From Mangrovimonas sp. TPBH4 (lineage in GTDB: Bacteria > Bacteroidota > Bacteroidia > Flavobacteriales > Flavobacteriaceae): a DNA stretch of 64,000 bases. Under the pieces are notes generated by a model, which saw only the letters and a list, made by a program, of their open reading frames with translations, was not told where the DNA came from and searched no databases. The stretch lies in assembly GCF_001280505.1 (NCBI RefSeq), contig NZ_LBIO01000042.1, positions 310,001-374,000 of the forward strand. Direction: 5' to 3'. Positions 16,159 to 26,189 of the stretch are shown piece by piece. The first letter of the stretch is position 1. Each line of letters begins with the position of its first letter. The position numbers and the translations under genes were made by a program.

Positions 16159-18438
16159 TTAGAAAGGGTAGCCAATGGCGAAGTTGAAAATAGGCTCGTC
16201 AATTCTAAAATCATAGCGTTCGCCTTCGGGTAGGGATGGGTCGTGAAATGGTGCTGCCAAATCAAATCTAACCACAAAGCCTTGGATATCAATTCGAGCG
16301 CCAATGCCGGCTCCCATTCCCAATTCATTGATAAAGGAGCTGCTGAACTTTCCTCCAGGAAGGGTTTCATTTTCTTTGGAATTCCAAATGTTACCGGCAT
16401 CCACAAAAACGGCTCCTTTTAAGAAGGAAATAATAGGAAAGCGATATTCAATATTGGCTTCCAATCTGATGTTTCCAGCTTGATCTATGTAGGTGTCGTC
16501 ATTATCGCTTTCTTCACTAAAAGTTCCCGGACCCAAAGAGCGTATTCTAAAGGCTCTAACACTATAAGGCCCTCCTGCATAATATTGTTTCACAAAGGGA
16601 AGGATGTTTGAATTTCCATAAGCCAATCCATAGCCGCCAAACAATCTAGTGGCAATCACCTGCTGTTTTCCTATGTCTAAATGGTAATGAAAATCCAGAT
16701 CCAGTTTGGCGTATTGTGCATAGGCAAGTCCCAAAAAGGTCTTGGGTTGGTTGGCGCCTTGATCTTTTCCAAATAAACTAATCGAATTTCCTGCAATGTC
16801 AAAAGTGGCATTAAAATAAAATTGGTGCTTGTCTTTGTTATTCACCATGCCGTTGTATGTAAAGGAATACATAAGCCCCGAAATAAACTCTTGATCAAAA
16901 CTCTCCTGTAAATAAGGGTTTTCATCCAGAATCTGTTCAAATTCTGGAGAGGTGTTCAAAAGCTGGGTATAGTTGACCGTGACAGGGTTAATTTCGTGCG
17001 TCACAAACTTATTAGCATCCCAAGTATATCCGAACTTTACATTGCCCGATAGCAGGGCGTACAAATTACTTCGGCTTAAATAGTTAAGGCCCAAAGCCAT
17101 TTTGGTTTTTGGGATGGAGTATTTAAAATAATTGTCGTCAAATTTTATGGGGAAGAGCATGCGAGGGACTACAAGTTCACTTTTAATACCCAACTCGGTA
17201 CTGTTAAGGCTATTGCTGTTGCCACTGGCAATTTGCTTTTCAAATCCTAATTTTCCACTCACACTAAAGGTTTCGCCGCCGCTAAAAATGTTACGGTTGG
17301 TATAGGTAATGGCCAAAGCAGGGCCTGCAAAGTTGTTGGATTTGGACACGGCCTGCAGTTCGGTTCTTAAACTTCGTTTGTTCAACGGCGATAAATAAAT
17401 ATCGGCTTGTAAATGTCCAAGGGAATCATTAGTGAGCGAGTCTATTTCTTTGTACTGAATGTTCACATATTTATAGGCGCCTATAGTAGAGAGTCTTCTG
17501 GCAGTATTTCTGGAGTTTTGTGGGTTGTAAAGTTGTCCTTCTTCCAGAGTGACAAATGGGTCGAGGTATTTTGGTTTGAAAAAGGATTCCGATTCTATGA
17601 AATTTTTGTTGTTGAACCTAGTAGGGTTTGAAACCAAAGAGTCCTTCGCTAAATCATAATTGGAGAAGATGTTCACCTTGGTGATTTTGTAAGGAACTTG
17701 AGCCTTTTGAGGCACTTCCTTTTTCAGTCGCAGATAAAGATCGAAGCGTTTGGTTTTGTATCGATTGGTGTCTGCTTCAAAAATTAAAAACTGCGAGTTG
17801 AAGTTGTAATAGCCTTTTTGCTTTAGTTCGGCATCAATTCTACTGCGCTCCAATTCAAAATTGGAAAGGTCAAAACGCATGCCTTTTTTAAATGGGGTGT
17901 TGTTAAGGGCTTTTGCAATTTCGGAATGGATGGGGTCTGAGAACGAATCCAATTCATAGCGTTCCATGGTATAAGGCGGTGCAATTCTGGCAGTATAATG
18001 AACAGAACTTTTGTAGTCTTCTTCAGTTATTTCCGAATCGGCACTACTGTAAAAGAAACCGCGGTTTTCCAATCGGTTTAAGATAAGATCCCGTACTTCG
18101 GAAGTTTCAACATCCGATTGGTAGACAGGTTCCTCTCCATATTTTTTGTATAACCACCGGTTGATAAATCCGGGATGTTTCTTTTGCATTTTGTAATAAT
18201 AGTATAAGCCTAGGTGCATCCCTAAAAAGGTGGAGTTAGGCTCGGGCAAAAGCACTTTTTCCAATTCGTCTTTGAGTAGGGGTTCGTTTGTAATTGTAGA
18301 ATCTGATTCCATTGAAAGCGTGGCACCGGTGTATAGGTGTTCGCCTTCAGGAATGTGCTTTGTAATGGAGCAGGATTGAACCATCCAAATCGATAAAAGT
18401 AGGATGTAGTAATGGCGATATTTTGAAATCGTGTTCAA
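16159..18438 (-). CDS. tamL: TamL, Omp85-family lipoprotein of the translocation and assembly module
   Basis: A 759-residue Omp85-type protein. The N terminus is a lipoprotein signal ending in VQSC (C23), which distinguishes Bacteroidota TamL from proteobacterial TamA. POTRA-like repeats follow, then a 16-strand-like barrel region from about residue 370 with the YYAGGPYSVRAFRIRSLGPG segment and the VDAGNIW strand, both typical of Omp85 barrels; the chain ends in IGYPF. The only plausible start is TTG 18438, since an in-frame stop occurs eight codons upstream with no ATG between. It lies 21 bp after tamB. TamB and TamL together help insert outer membrane proteins or carry lipids across the periplasm. 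Confidence 0.85.
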   Translation of the reverse strand: MNTISKYRHYYILLLSIWMVQSCSITKHIPEGEHLYTGATLSMESDSTITNEPLLKDELEKVLLPEPNSTFLGMHLGLYYYYKMQKKHPGFINRWLYKKYGEEPVYQSDVETSEVRDLILNRLENRGFFYSSADSEITEEDYKSSVHYTARIAPPYTMERYELDSFSDPIHSEIAKALNNTPFKKGMRFDLSNFELERSRIDAELKQKGYYNFNSQFLIFEADTNRYKTKRFDLYLRLKKEVPQKAQVPYKITKVNIFSNYDLAKDSLVSNPTRFNNKNFIESESFFKPKYLDPFVTLEEGQLYNPQNSRNTARRLSTIGAYKYVNIQYKEIDSLTNDSLGHLQADIYLSPLNKRSLRTELQAVSKSNNFAGPALAITYTNRNIFSGGETFSVSGKLGFEKQIASGNSNSLNSTELGIKSELVVPRMLFPIKFDDNYFKYSIPKTKMALGLNYLSRSNLYALLSGNVKFGYTWDANKFVTHEINPVTVNYTQLLNTSPEFEQILDENPYLQESFDQEFISGLMYSFTYNGMVNNKDKHQFYFNATFDIAGNSISLFGKDQGANQPKTFLGLAYAQYAKLDLDFHYHLDIGKQQVIATRLFGGYGLAYGNSNILPFVKQYYAGGPYSVRAFRIRSLGPGTFSEESDNDDTYIDQAGNIRLEANIEYRFPIISFLKGAVFVDAGNIWNSKENETLPGGKFSSSFINELGMGAGIGARIDIQGFVVRFDLAAPFHDPSLPEGERYDFRIDEPIFNFAIGYPF

Positions 18439-18459
18439 GTGGATACTATACTTTATGTT

Positions 18460-21400
18460 TTAGTTGTCGGTTTCTGTTTTTGTATTCTCATTCTTTTCAT
18501 TTTCGTCCTCTTTAGGTTGTGGATGCACAAGGGCGTGCCAAAACTCACTGAATTTATTAAATTCCAAGGTGAAAATAAGGGCGATACCACTTACCATAGT
18601 TTGACCATCAATCACATTTTCAAATTCATTTCTTCTAAATCCTTTTATCCTATAGCGGCCATTTTTGGTGAGCATATATTCCAACGTCACATTCCCGATG
18701 ATTGGGGCTTCCTCGTCTTCGGGATTGCTGCCCTGTATGTCAACTTCGCTTCCTACTTGCACTGTTAGCCTGTCGTTGAACAGTTTTTTTTGCGCGGCGA
18801 TATCCAATTGGGTACGGTCTTGGGGTGTGCTGCCTTGGTAATCGGTGAAACTGTCCAAGCCAAAATTGAGTTCGAAACCGGTATTGCCCAAAAGCTTGTC
18901 CGAAAACATATTTAATTGATCGGATACCGCATCGTTAAGGTTATCCCGTGCGATTGTGGCCATTCCACCTGAGCTTCCGTCGCTGCCCGGCTCTGGGTAA
19001 AAGCGGTTCAAAACCAACAGTGAAAACACTTGCTTGTTGAGTTCCTCTTCCTGTCGGTTCACTTGTTGGATACGTCCGTACACCTGCCCGTCAATGGCGC
19101 CCTGTTCGTCTTCCGGCATGTCGATATCGAAGGAAATGACAGGTTTCATCAATTCGCCATCAATATTCAGAAATACTTCAAAAGGCAATACCTCTCGATA
19201 TTTGCTTTTCACCGAAGGGTCTGCATTGGAAGTTTGGGAGGCCATTAAAGGTCCCGCCGAAGTTTTCAATTGGTACATGGCACGAATGTCCAGTTGGGCA
19301 TCAAAGGGATCCCCGGACCAAGTCACGCGACTTCCTGGAGCGAGTTCAAACTTGCGGTTGACCAAATTGTAAAGGCTCATTTCATAATGGCCATCTGTGA
19401 CGTCATAAACTCCCGAAAGGTTCATTTGTCCGTTGGGTTTCATCGTAAAATTAAAGTCGCCTTCACCCGAAACCATAAAGTTGTCGTTGGTGCTTTCATT
19501 GATGATAATGGTGACGGCAGCCTCTTTGTCTACCTTTATAAGGGCTTTGACATCAAAGCCTTTAACAGTAGCAGTTTTTTCCTCTTTTTGGGTTAGGATG
19601 GCATCGGGGTTGTCGCGATTTACAAAAATGACCACGCCATCACGCTGTTCCATATTTACGGAAGCAGAAGGCATAATGTATTTAATATCGGTCTCATTGC
19701 CCAAAGTAGCGTTTACGTTCAATTTAGGGATTTGAAGGTCGCCTGTTAACTTGGCCTCCGCATCAAAAACGGCCGTTCCGTATATGAGGTCGTTGTCTTC
19801 GCGTGAGGCATTCAATACTTGGAAATTGTCTGCCTTTATATCTAAATTGAAAGTAGGATTGGCTAAATCGTTGGTGCCAATATCACCAGAGACCACAAGG
19901 ATATTGTTGTTGGCATCCTTGACGGTGAAAATGTCCATGGAAATCAAATCGTTTTGAAGGGCGACCGTTTCATTGTCCATAGAAAAACTAGCATTGAACT
20001 TAGTAAATTCAAAACCAGCATCTCTAAAATTAAGTTGCCCTTGGTAATTAGGGCTTTCTGTCGGGCCATTTACGGTAAAGCTCCCAGAGAGCTCGCCTTT
20101 GGTTTCAGAAATCTCGCCTAGACTAAAACCTTCCAAAGCCTTCATTTGAAATGAATTGATTGTTAAGTCTAAATCCATGGTTGGATTCGCTTCACTGGCC
20201 ATATAATCTCCCGTCATATCCAAATCAACATCGCCTTCTTTTAGTGAAGTGTTGAAATTGTAAGTGTTGTTGCCTTTTGGAGTGGCTTCTAGGGTTAATC
20301 TTCCCAAATCGACGTCAAGGGCGTTCAGTTCTGTGATGTCCAGATTGGCAATCAATCCCATTTCTTCAAAGGGAGTAACCAAAACAAGATTACCATTTAA
20401 ATATCCAGAAGCAATGCTTTTGTTTGGGTTGAGGTAGCTAAGTAATTCGTTTAGGTTGAAATTGGAAAAATTAATGGCCACATGGTCTTTAGTGATATCA
20501 GGTTGTTGGTGGGTAAGCTCGACAAGTTCGTTGTTATTGCTGAGTTGAAAGTCTTGAAATTCTAGCTTTTTGTCGTTATAGCGGATGAAGTTTGATTCTG
20601 GAATGTTCCAAGCTGCTTTGTTGATAGTAAGGTTTGAGGGGATTGTATGCAATTCTAAAATATTGTCATTCGAAGTGATTTTGGAATCGATATTTATGAG
20701 TATCTCATCATTATCTTGGGCCAAAAACTTTAGGAGCATCTCTCTGTTTTGCTGCTTGCCGTTAAAACTGGTTTTGGGAATGGCTAAAGGGCCGGTTGTA
20801 AATTCTTTAAAGTTGAGGTCGAACTCAAAATTATCCACATTGGTGTCTATGGAAAAAGCTAGGCTATCTAGCTCAAAACTGCCATAGTTAATTCGTGGCG
20901 CCGAAATATTCGCATTTAAAACTTTAGGACTTTCGTTGAAATCCATGGCCATTTTAATGGTATCAAGGTCTTTGAGGTTGACCAAAAAGACGTCGTTCAT
21001 CAATGAGGATGGATTGATGGTTCCTTTGAATGTTAAATTTACTGGACGTTCCAAAGTGTCTACCAGTCGCACATCGTCAAAAAAGTAACTTTGAATATGA
21101 TGTTTTAGAGCCTTGCTAAATATTTGAGGGTTGGTGTTGGAAGCCAATTGGGCATCTAGAAGTTTGTTATGGACTTCAACCGAAGTGGTATCGATGCTTA
21201 CATGTGCAATAGCGTTGAGGTCACCAATTAAATAAGATTTATTGTCGTAAACTACAACGCCTTCCGTAAGGTTGGAGGTTAGATCAAATGTTTCGGAATT
21301 GCCTTTGAAATCAGCTTTTAACTGAAAACCAGTGCGGATGTTTCGTTCCATTAGTCCCAAAGCATTGAGGTTGGCTCCCTTTAGGTTCAGGTCAATCGAG

Positions 21401-23496
21401 GCTTGTGGAGCAATAGAGTCTAGTGTGACCAATGCATTGAGGTCAAGGTCGAGGTTGTCGTCTTTATATACCGAACTCACAGTACCGCTTCCATCTACGA
21501 TAGTTCCGGTGAGTTTTAAATCGGTAATGTTGTATTGTTTTAAGGCAAACTGGGAAATGACTGCGTCGAAATTCGCATTTAGCTGGTTGATATTGTCGCC
21601 AGAGCCATCAGCTGTAATGCTTAAGCTAAGCGGCCCCAATTCCTCATTTTTTAGGAGTTCGTCCAATCTGTACTGGTCAATATGGGCTTCAACTTCAAAA
21701 GATAAACCGCTTTCATTGTTATAACGTCCGTCTATATTTGCCATCCCTTGTGAGGAGTTGAGTTGGGCTTTAGCTGTAACATCCTTTAAATTGCCCTTGG
21801 CGGTTCCAGTAAGTTGTATGCTGTCTGGAAATTGAATGCCAAGAGAATCTTCAGAAACAAATTTGATGAGATCTGTACGGGTAGTTACTGCCGAAAAAGT
21901 AGGAATGTCAAACTGAATGCTGTCCGTGTTGGTGACATTTGGAATGTTGCCTTTGGCAGTTAATTGTGTGTCTTTTCCCCAATTGATGCCAAGATCTGAA
22001 ATGTTTAGTGACGCTAAGGTACCATTCACGTTCAAGTGCCCTTTTATTGTATTTTGACTTACAGTTTGTAAATAGGGGTTGTCTTTTAAAGAAGGTTGGA
22101 ATTTAAAAACATCGTTTGGGTCTAGTTGTATTTGGGGTAGGTTTAAGTCGATGGTGGAAAGTTCTGGAGAGTTCAAGAACTGTGACAATTCAGAATAACT
22201 AATCGCAAGCGATCCCTTTAATTTGTTTTGGTTGAGGCTAGCGTTGAGTTGTTCAATGTTTAGGCTTTGGTCATCGGCACTTAACTTTAGGCCAAAATCA
22301 TTTAGGTTGATGCCGGACGCTTCCTGAAATTGGATGGTTTCCAGTTCAAGACCCGCAGTTTTATCTTTAAGGAAGATCTCATTGGCTTTGAAGTTGACAT
22401 GTTTTAAAGCCAAGGCATTGGGATTAAAGTTGTCCTTTTGAGGTGTGTTGTCTCCTGAAAAATAGCCTAAACTATTGTCTTCAAAATCAATATTGCCAAT
22501 GGCAATATTTAGGTCGGGCCATTTAAACTCGTTAGAAGTTGTAGTTTCTGAACTGGGGTGTAGAGGTTCACTATTGTTGGTGTTGGTATGAACCACAATG
22601 TTGGATTGCTGTAAGTTGATGTCTCCAATTTTATAGGAATTGTGTGCAAGGTCAATGGCTTTCAGTTCTGCGTAAAACTCATCAATGTTGGCTTCGGCTT
22701 TAATATGGTTGCTGGAAGATTCGAAATTGGTAATTACGTTTTTTAGGGTAATTTCATCGGCAGCGAGAAAAGGAAGTGTTGTACTTTTCGATTCGCTGGA
22801 TGGGGATGAGGTCGATTGAAAAAAGTTGATTTTGGCATCGCTGAGCTGCAATTCCGAAGCTTTAAATACCATGTCTTCCAAATTGGTGTCATCCATGTCT
22901 AGTTGAAATTCCTTAAACACAAAATGGCTTTCAATGCCTGTTACAGCATCGTTATAAACAATGTCAAAATCATTAAGATTGAGTTTGCCAAGAACTAAAT
23001 TGAGTGGTTGGGAAATCGTGTCTTTTTCGGTTTCGTTGTCTTCTTCCGAAGCAAAAGCATCGATTAAAAATTGAAAATTGAAGCCTTCAATACTGTCGTT
23101 TCTGATAATGTTGGCTCGCAGTCCGTCCCATTGTAGGTCATCAACTCCAACCCCTTTACCTGTAATCAAGGCCCAAAGAGGCATGTTGACCTCCAATGAT
23201 TTGGAATAGATCAGGGTGTCACCTTTAGGGGTTTCCAAATAGAATTGTTCCAATTGGATGTCGCCATCAAACGTTACAAATAGTTTTTCAATGTCAATTT
23301 TGGTGTGGGTCTTTTTGGAGATAAAATTCACGGCTTTGCCAACAATGATGTCTTGGCCCCATGGACTTCTAACAAAAAGGAGGAGCAGGAAAAATAACAA
23401 CAGGATACCCAAAAGCAATTTACCTAGAATGCGCAATGCTCGGTATTTCTTTTTAGGAGATGGTGTAGGTTTGTGTGCTGTCTGTGCTTCCTTCAA
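18460..23496 (-). CDS. tamB: TamB-like periplasm-spanning protein
   Basis: A very large protein of about 1,678 residues with one N-terminal membrane anchor after a basic stretch, then more than 1,500 residues of repeated short beta strands of the AsmA/TamB type, which fold into a long lipid-holding groove. The C-terminal 400 residues match the TamB family domain (DVTDGHYEMSLYN, then the GNTGFELNFGLDSF strand region). The start is uncertain: no ATG precedes the anchor. I take TTG 23496 because a -7-like element covers 23514-23521; an upstream TTG at 23526 would add ten residues. It is followed 21 bp later by the TamL gene. It links the inner membrane to the outer membrane Omp85 partner. Confidence 0.85.
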   Translation of the reverse strand: MKEAQTAHKPTPSPKKKYRALRILGKLLLGILLLFFLLLLFVRSPWGQDIIVGKAVNFISKKTHTKIDIEKLFVTFDGDIQLEQFYLETPKGDTLIYSKSLEVNMPLWALITGKGVGVDDLQWDGLRANIIRNDSIEGFNFQFLIDAFASEEDNETEKDTISQPLNLVLGKLNLNDFDIVYNDAVTGIESHFVFKEFQLDMDDTNLEDMVFKASELQLSDAKINFFQSTSSPSSESKSTTLPFLAADEITLKNVITNFESSSNHIKAEANIDEFYAELKAIDLAHNSYKIGDINLQQSNIVVHTNTNNSEPLHPSSETTTSNEFKWPDLNIAIGNIDFEDNSLGYFSGDNTPQKDNFNPNALALKHVNFKANEIFLKDKTAGLELETIQFQEASGINLNDFGLKLSADDQSLNIEQLNASLNQNKLKGSLAISYSELSQFLNSPELSTIDLNLPQIQLDPNDVFKFQPSLKDNPYLQTVSQNTIKGHLNVNGTLASLNISDLGINWGKDTQLTAKGNIPNVTNTDSIQFDIPTFSAVTTRTDLIKFVSEDSLGIQFPDSIQLTGTAKGNLKDVTAKAQLNSSQGMANIDGRYNNESGLSFEVEAHIDQYRLDELLKNEELGPLSLSITADGSGDNINQLNANFDAVISQFALKQYNITDLKLTGTIVDGSGTVSSVYKDDNLDLDLNALVTLDSIAPQASIDLNLKGANLNALGLMERNIRTGFQLKADFKGNSETFDLTSNLTEGVVVYDNKSYLIGDLNAIAHVSIDTTSVEVHNKLLDAQLASNTNPQIFSKALKHHIQSYFFDDVRLVDTLERPVNLTFKGTINPSSLMNDVFLVNLKDLDTIKMAMDFNESPKVLNANISAPRINYGSFELDSLAFSIDTNVDNFEFDLNFKEFTTGPLAIPKTSFNGKQQNREMLLKFLAQDNDEILINIDSKITSNDNILELHTIPSNLTINKAAWNIPESNFIRYNDKKLEFQDFQLSNNNELVELTHQQPDITKDHVAINFSNFNLNELLSYLNPNKSIASGYLNGNLVLVTPFEEMGLIANLDITELNALDVDLGRLTLEATPKGNNTYNFNTSLKEGDVDLDMTGDYMASEANPTMDLDLTINSFQMKALEGFSLGEISETKGELSGSFTVNGPTESPNYQGQLNFRDAGFEFTKFNASFSMDNETVALQNDLISMDIFTVKDANNNILVVSGDIGTNDLANPTFNLDIKADNFQVLNASREDNDLIYGTAVFDAEAKLTGDLQIPKLNVNATLGNETDIKYIMPSASVNMEQRDGVVIFVNRDNPDAILTQKEEKTATVKGFDVKALIKVDKEAAVTIIINESTNDNFMVSGEGDFNFTMKPNGQMNLSGVYDVTDGHYEMSLYNLVNRKFELAPGSRVTWSGDPFDAQLDIRAMYQLKTSAGPLMASQTSNADPSVKSKYREVLPFEVFLNIDGELMKPVISFDIDMPEDEQGAIDGQVYGRIQQVNRQEEELNKQVFSLLVLNRFYPEPGSDGSSGGMATIARDNLNDAVSDQLNMFSDKLLGNTGFELNFGLDSFTDYQGSTPQDRTQLDIAAQKKLFNDRLTVQVGSEVDIQGSNPEDEEAPIIGNVTLEYMLTKNGRYRIKGFRRNEFENVIDGQTMVSGIALIFTLEFNKFSEFWHALVHPQPKEDENEKNENTKTETDN

Positions 23497-23513
23497 TTGA
23501 TAGATTGTTCTTA

Positions 23514-23521
23514 CAAATGTA
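23514..23521 (-). promoter_or_regulatory. Candidate -7 element of tamB
   Basis: TACATTTG on the minus strand fits the Bacteroidota -7 consensus TAnnTTTG exactly. No clear -33 TTG lies at the right distance. If real, transcription starts near 23507 and the coding start must be downstream of it, at TTG 23496. Confidence 0.35.
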
Positions 23522-23673
23522 ACCAAGTGTTAAGATACTATTTCCTTTGTAATTAATTGGTTTCTAAAGAGGAAATTAACAGGGGGGGGATTATGGTTTT
23601 TGGCGGTTGGTTTATTGCTTTATGTGTGGGGAAATTCTTTATCTTGCAATACAAATTAATCAGTAAACCACAT

Positions 23674-24285
23674 ATGAAAATAATAGGAATAGGGAAGAAT
23701 TATGTCAGTGATCTTTCTGAAATGCCTTCGGAAAAAGGTATGCCGGTCATCTTTACAAAACCAGAAAGTAGTATCCTAAAATCGGGGGAGACTTTGCATT
23801 TGCCAAAAGTATCCAACGAGGTTTGGTACGAAATTGAATTGGCCTTTAGAATTGGTAAGACGTGTAAGAGTGTATCTAGTGAAGAGGCTATCGATTATAT
23901 TGAAGGCCTTACCCTTGCCAATGATCTTACGGCCAAAGATGTGTTGGCAGCCAGTAGAGAAAGCAAGGGGCCTTGGGCTTTGGCAAAAGGCTTTGATGGT
24001 GCGACGCCACTTGGAGAATTTGTGTCTATGGATGGGTTTCAGGACTTGGCCAATATCAATTTTACTTTGGAAATCAATGGCGAGGTGTTGCAAACTGGGC
24101 ATTCGTCATTAATGATTTATTCACTGGGAGAGGTTGTTGAAGTAGTGTCCTCATTTATGACCCTTGAACCGGGAGATGTTATTTTAACCGGAACGCCAGC
24201 CAAAGGTGTTGGCTTGGTGAAATCTGGAGATCATATGGTGGCTTTTCTGGAGGGGGTGAAGACCTTGGAAACGGTTGTGACGTAA
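23674..24285 (+). CDS. Fumarylacetoacetate hydrolase-family protein
   Basis: A 203-residue protein of the FAH superfamily, starting at ATG 23674 (MKIIGIGKNY); in-frame codons upstream to 23557 look non-coding. Family features are the FTKPESSIL segment, the metal ligands in WYEIELAFRIG, the LTLANDLTAKDV stretch, KGFDGATPLGEF and the GDVILTGTPAKGVG turn. Members cleave or decarboxylate acylpyruvates and related 2-oxo acids, using Mg or Mn held by two Glu and one Asp. At 203 residues it is a single-domain member like YcgM or FAHD1. It is divergent from tamB, and a terminator follows at 24307-24337. The physiological substrate is not known; oxaloacetate or acylpyruvate are usual ones. Confidence 0.85.
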   Translation: MKIIGIGKNYVSDLSEMPSEKGMPVIFTKPESSILKSGETLHLPKVSNEVWYEIELAFRIGKTCKSVSSEEAIDYIEGLTLANDLTAKDVLAASRESKGPWALAKGFDGATPLGEFVSMDGFQDLANINFTLEINGEVLQTGHSSLMIYSLGEVVEVVSSFMTLEPGDVILTGTPAKGVGLVKSGDHMVAFLEGVKTLETVVT

Positions 24286-24306
24286 AAATTTAAAATAGAT
24301 AGATGT

Positions 24307-24337
24307 AAAAAGCTGAACAAATTTGTTCGGCTTTTTT
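24307..24337. terminator. Bidirectional terminator
   Basis: AGCTGAACAA and TTGTTCGGCT form a 10-bp stem with one G-U pair around a short loop, with A-rich sequence on the left and a T-run on the right. It lies between the convergent FAH-family and L,D-transpeptidase genes and can serve both. Confidence 0.7.
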
Positions 24338-24357
24338 GTTGGCTTTAATTCAGGGTT

Positions 24358-25281
24358 TTAGTTCTTTTTCTTATAAATATCCTTTAAAATCAAGGTGTCC
24401 CCTTCCTTGTTGACTGTTTCTAAATCGTATCTCACCTGAATATCTGTACCTATAGGAGCATAGTAATATATAATCCATGCATCCGATTCTCGAGTGCCAA
24501 TACAGCCGTTGGAATAGGCTTTTTCTAAAGTAACTGGATTGGTTGTGGGGTGGATCATTTGCCCGTATTTCTGACCATCGAGTTCGGTTTCTATAAATGG
24601 AATCAAGGGCAGTTTTGTGACTTGGTTGTCGTCCCGTCGGGTTACAAAATATTCGTGGTTGGTGGCGGGATTTACGTAGCGAGGCTGTTTATTGTGGGCT
24701 ACAATATGGCCTTCTCCGGTTTTGGTCCGCAAGTCTTCAATTTTGTCCGACATCTTTAGGTATTTTGTTTCGCGTCTTCCCACTCTTACTGGGAATTTAT
24801 AAAGTTTCATTTGGCCTTCATAGATTCGGAGTTTGAATTCGGGGATGTTCACATCTATAAGGGTGTTTTTGAAAGCTGCAAGAATTTTGTTGGCGGTTAG
24901 GGAATCTGGAACTATAAGTGTATTTCCCTTGGGTAAAACAATCATTTTCTTTTGGTCATAGACGAAAGAATCACGTGCTTTCATTCGGTAGTAATCGGTG
25001 TTGAATAGGGTGTCGATTACCCAAGGATTGGCACGTATCAACAGATGTTCTGTAAAGGGATAATTTGTTAAGGAGTCGTATTGCTTTACTAGGGAGTCCA
25101 CATATTTAAAATAGTGTTCAATGGTGACATCTCGGTTAATGTTGATAGTCCGCCATGCTTTTTCTGGAGAAATTGTGTCTTGTTTGGTGTTGAGCTGTAA
25201 CAAAAGGAAATTTTTCTCTTGAATAAGAGAGCTCTTTAGTAGGATTCCGAGAATAAAAATAAACAATACCTTATAGCTCAT
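24358..25281 (-). CDS. L,D-transpeptidase (YkuD family), envelope-anchored
   Basis: A 307-residue protein with an N-terminal hydrophobic segment (signal or anchor), an approximately 120-residue linker domain, and a YkuD catalytic domain at about 145-290. The likely catalytic residues are H244 and C260, in IHPTTNP and YSNGCIGTRESD. The usual motif is SxGC followed by one residue and Arg; here two extra residues stand between. Such enzymes form 3-3 cross-links in peptidoglycan or attach proteins to it, or make new bonds at a meso-diaminopimelate residue. It lies 12 bp after the patatin-like gene, so the two are probably co-transcribed. Confidence 0.8.
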   Translation of the reverse strand: MSYKVLFIFILGILLKSSLIQEKNFLLLQLNTKQDTISPEKAWRTININRDVTIEHYFKYVDSLVKQYDSLTNYPFTEHLLIRANPWVIDTLFNTDYYRMKARDSFVYDQKKMIVLPKGNTLIVPDSLTANKILAAFKNTLIDVNIPEFKLRIYEGQMKLYKFPVRVGRRETKYLKMSDKIEDLRTKTGEGHIVAHNKQPRYVNPATNHEYFVTRRDDNQVTKLPLIPFIETELDGQKYGQMIHPTTNPVTLEKAYSNGCIGTRESDAWIIYYYAPIGTDIQVRYDLETVNKEGDTLILKDIYKKKN

Positions 25282-25293
25282 TTGGTGTAGGTA

Positions 25294-26094
25294 CTACATT
25301 TGTTTGTTGTTTAAAACCGAGACGGCGCCTTGGTGGAGAAGTGTCTCGTTATTGTCTAGGATTTCTTTTGTTTTTTGATACCCTATATTGAAAATTTCGT
25401 CCACATGCTTCTTGTCGAAAGTACCGTATTTACTTAGTTCTTTCGGGTACACAACCACATCGCACAAATTGAATTTACTATAATCTTCCTGAAAGGATTT
25501 TAGCTTTATGGCCCGCTCCATGATGTGGAACATGTGCTTGACATCCCTGATGTTTATGGACTCTATGCCATTCACGTAGCTTCCAATGATACAGTTGCAT
25601 TGGGGTTTTAATAATTCTGCTGGAAAATTATTGAGTGTTCCTCCATCAATATAGTAATCGTCTTTTATTTTCACCGGGGCGAAAATCCCTGGAAAGGCGG
25701 CAGAGGCCAGTATGGGCATGATCAGCTTTCCTTGGTTGAATATTTCAAGGTTGCCATCCAGAATATTTGTGGCCGTTATGCTAAGTGGTATTTGGAGTGC
25801 TTCAAAACTGTCTTCCTTTAAGTAGTTTTTGAATTCCGCATAAAACTTTTCGGTATCAATAAGGCCAGGTTTTCCTTTGGCGTATTTGGTGACGTCGAAA
25901 ATTTGAAACTTTTTAAAAAAATATAAGATATCGCTCCAATGATGTCCATTGGCATATAATGCTCCCACGATGGCGCCAATACTAGTGCCTGAAATTTGTG
26001 TTGGGAAAATGCCGTATTCTTCTAGGGCTTTTATGGCTCCTATATGGGCTGCGCCTCTTACACCCCCGCCAGAAAGTACTAAACCTATGTTCAT
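25294..26094 (-). CDS. Patatin-like phospholipase (RssA-like)
   Basis: A 266-residue protein with the complete catalytic set of the patatin family: oxyanion-hole GGGVRG (9-14), nucleophile S38 in GTSIG (36-40), and D150 in DGGTLNNFP. There is no signal peptide, so it is probably cytoplasmic. Patatin-like proteins release fatty acids from membrane lipids. It is divergent from the mla operon (145 bp between starts) and leads into the L,D-transpeptidase gene. Position beside phospholipid-transport genes fits a role in lipid turnover, but no specific substrate can be given. Confidence 0.85.
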   Translation of the reverse strand: MNIGLVLSGGGVRGAAHIGAIKALEEYGIFPTQISGTSIGAIVGALYANGHHWSDILYFFKKFQIFDVTKYAKGKPGLIDTEKFYAEFKNYLKEDSFEALQIPLSITATNILDGNLEIFNQGKLIMPILASAAFPGIFAPVKIKDDYYIDGGTLNNFPAELLKPQCNCIIGSYVNGIESINIRDVKHMFHIMERAIKLKSFQEDYSKFNLCDVVVYPKELSKYGTFDKKHVDEIFNIGYQKTKEILDNNETLLHQGAVSVLNNKQM

Positions 26095-26189
26095 AAAATA
26101 TGTGTGATGGAAAGTATTGCTTAAATATACAATGATATTTGGTTTTTTAAAATGAGAACCGTCAATGTTGATAATTGATTTACATCATG

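Noticed and set aside
18439-18768. Plus-strand open frame of 109 codons with a hydrophobic N terminus
   Set aside because: It is antisense to the 3' end of tamB; the hydrophobicity reflects the complement of charged codons, and no family resemblance is seen.
23557-23673. N-terminal extension of the FAH-family protein
   Set aside because: The 39 extra residues do not resemble the family, which starts at MKIIGIGKNY; the upstream part includes a G-run.
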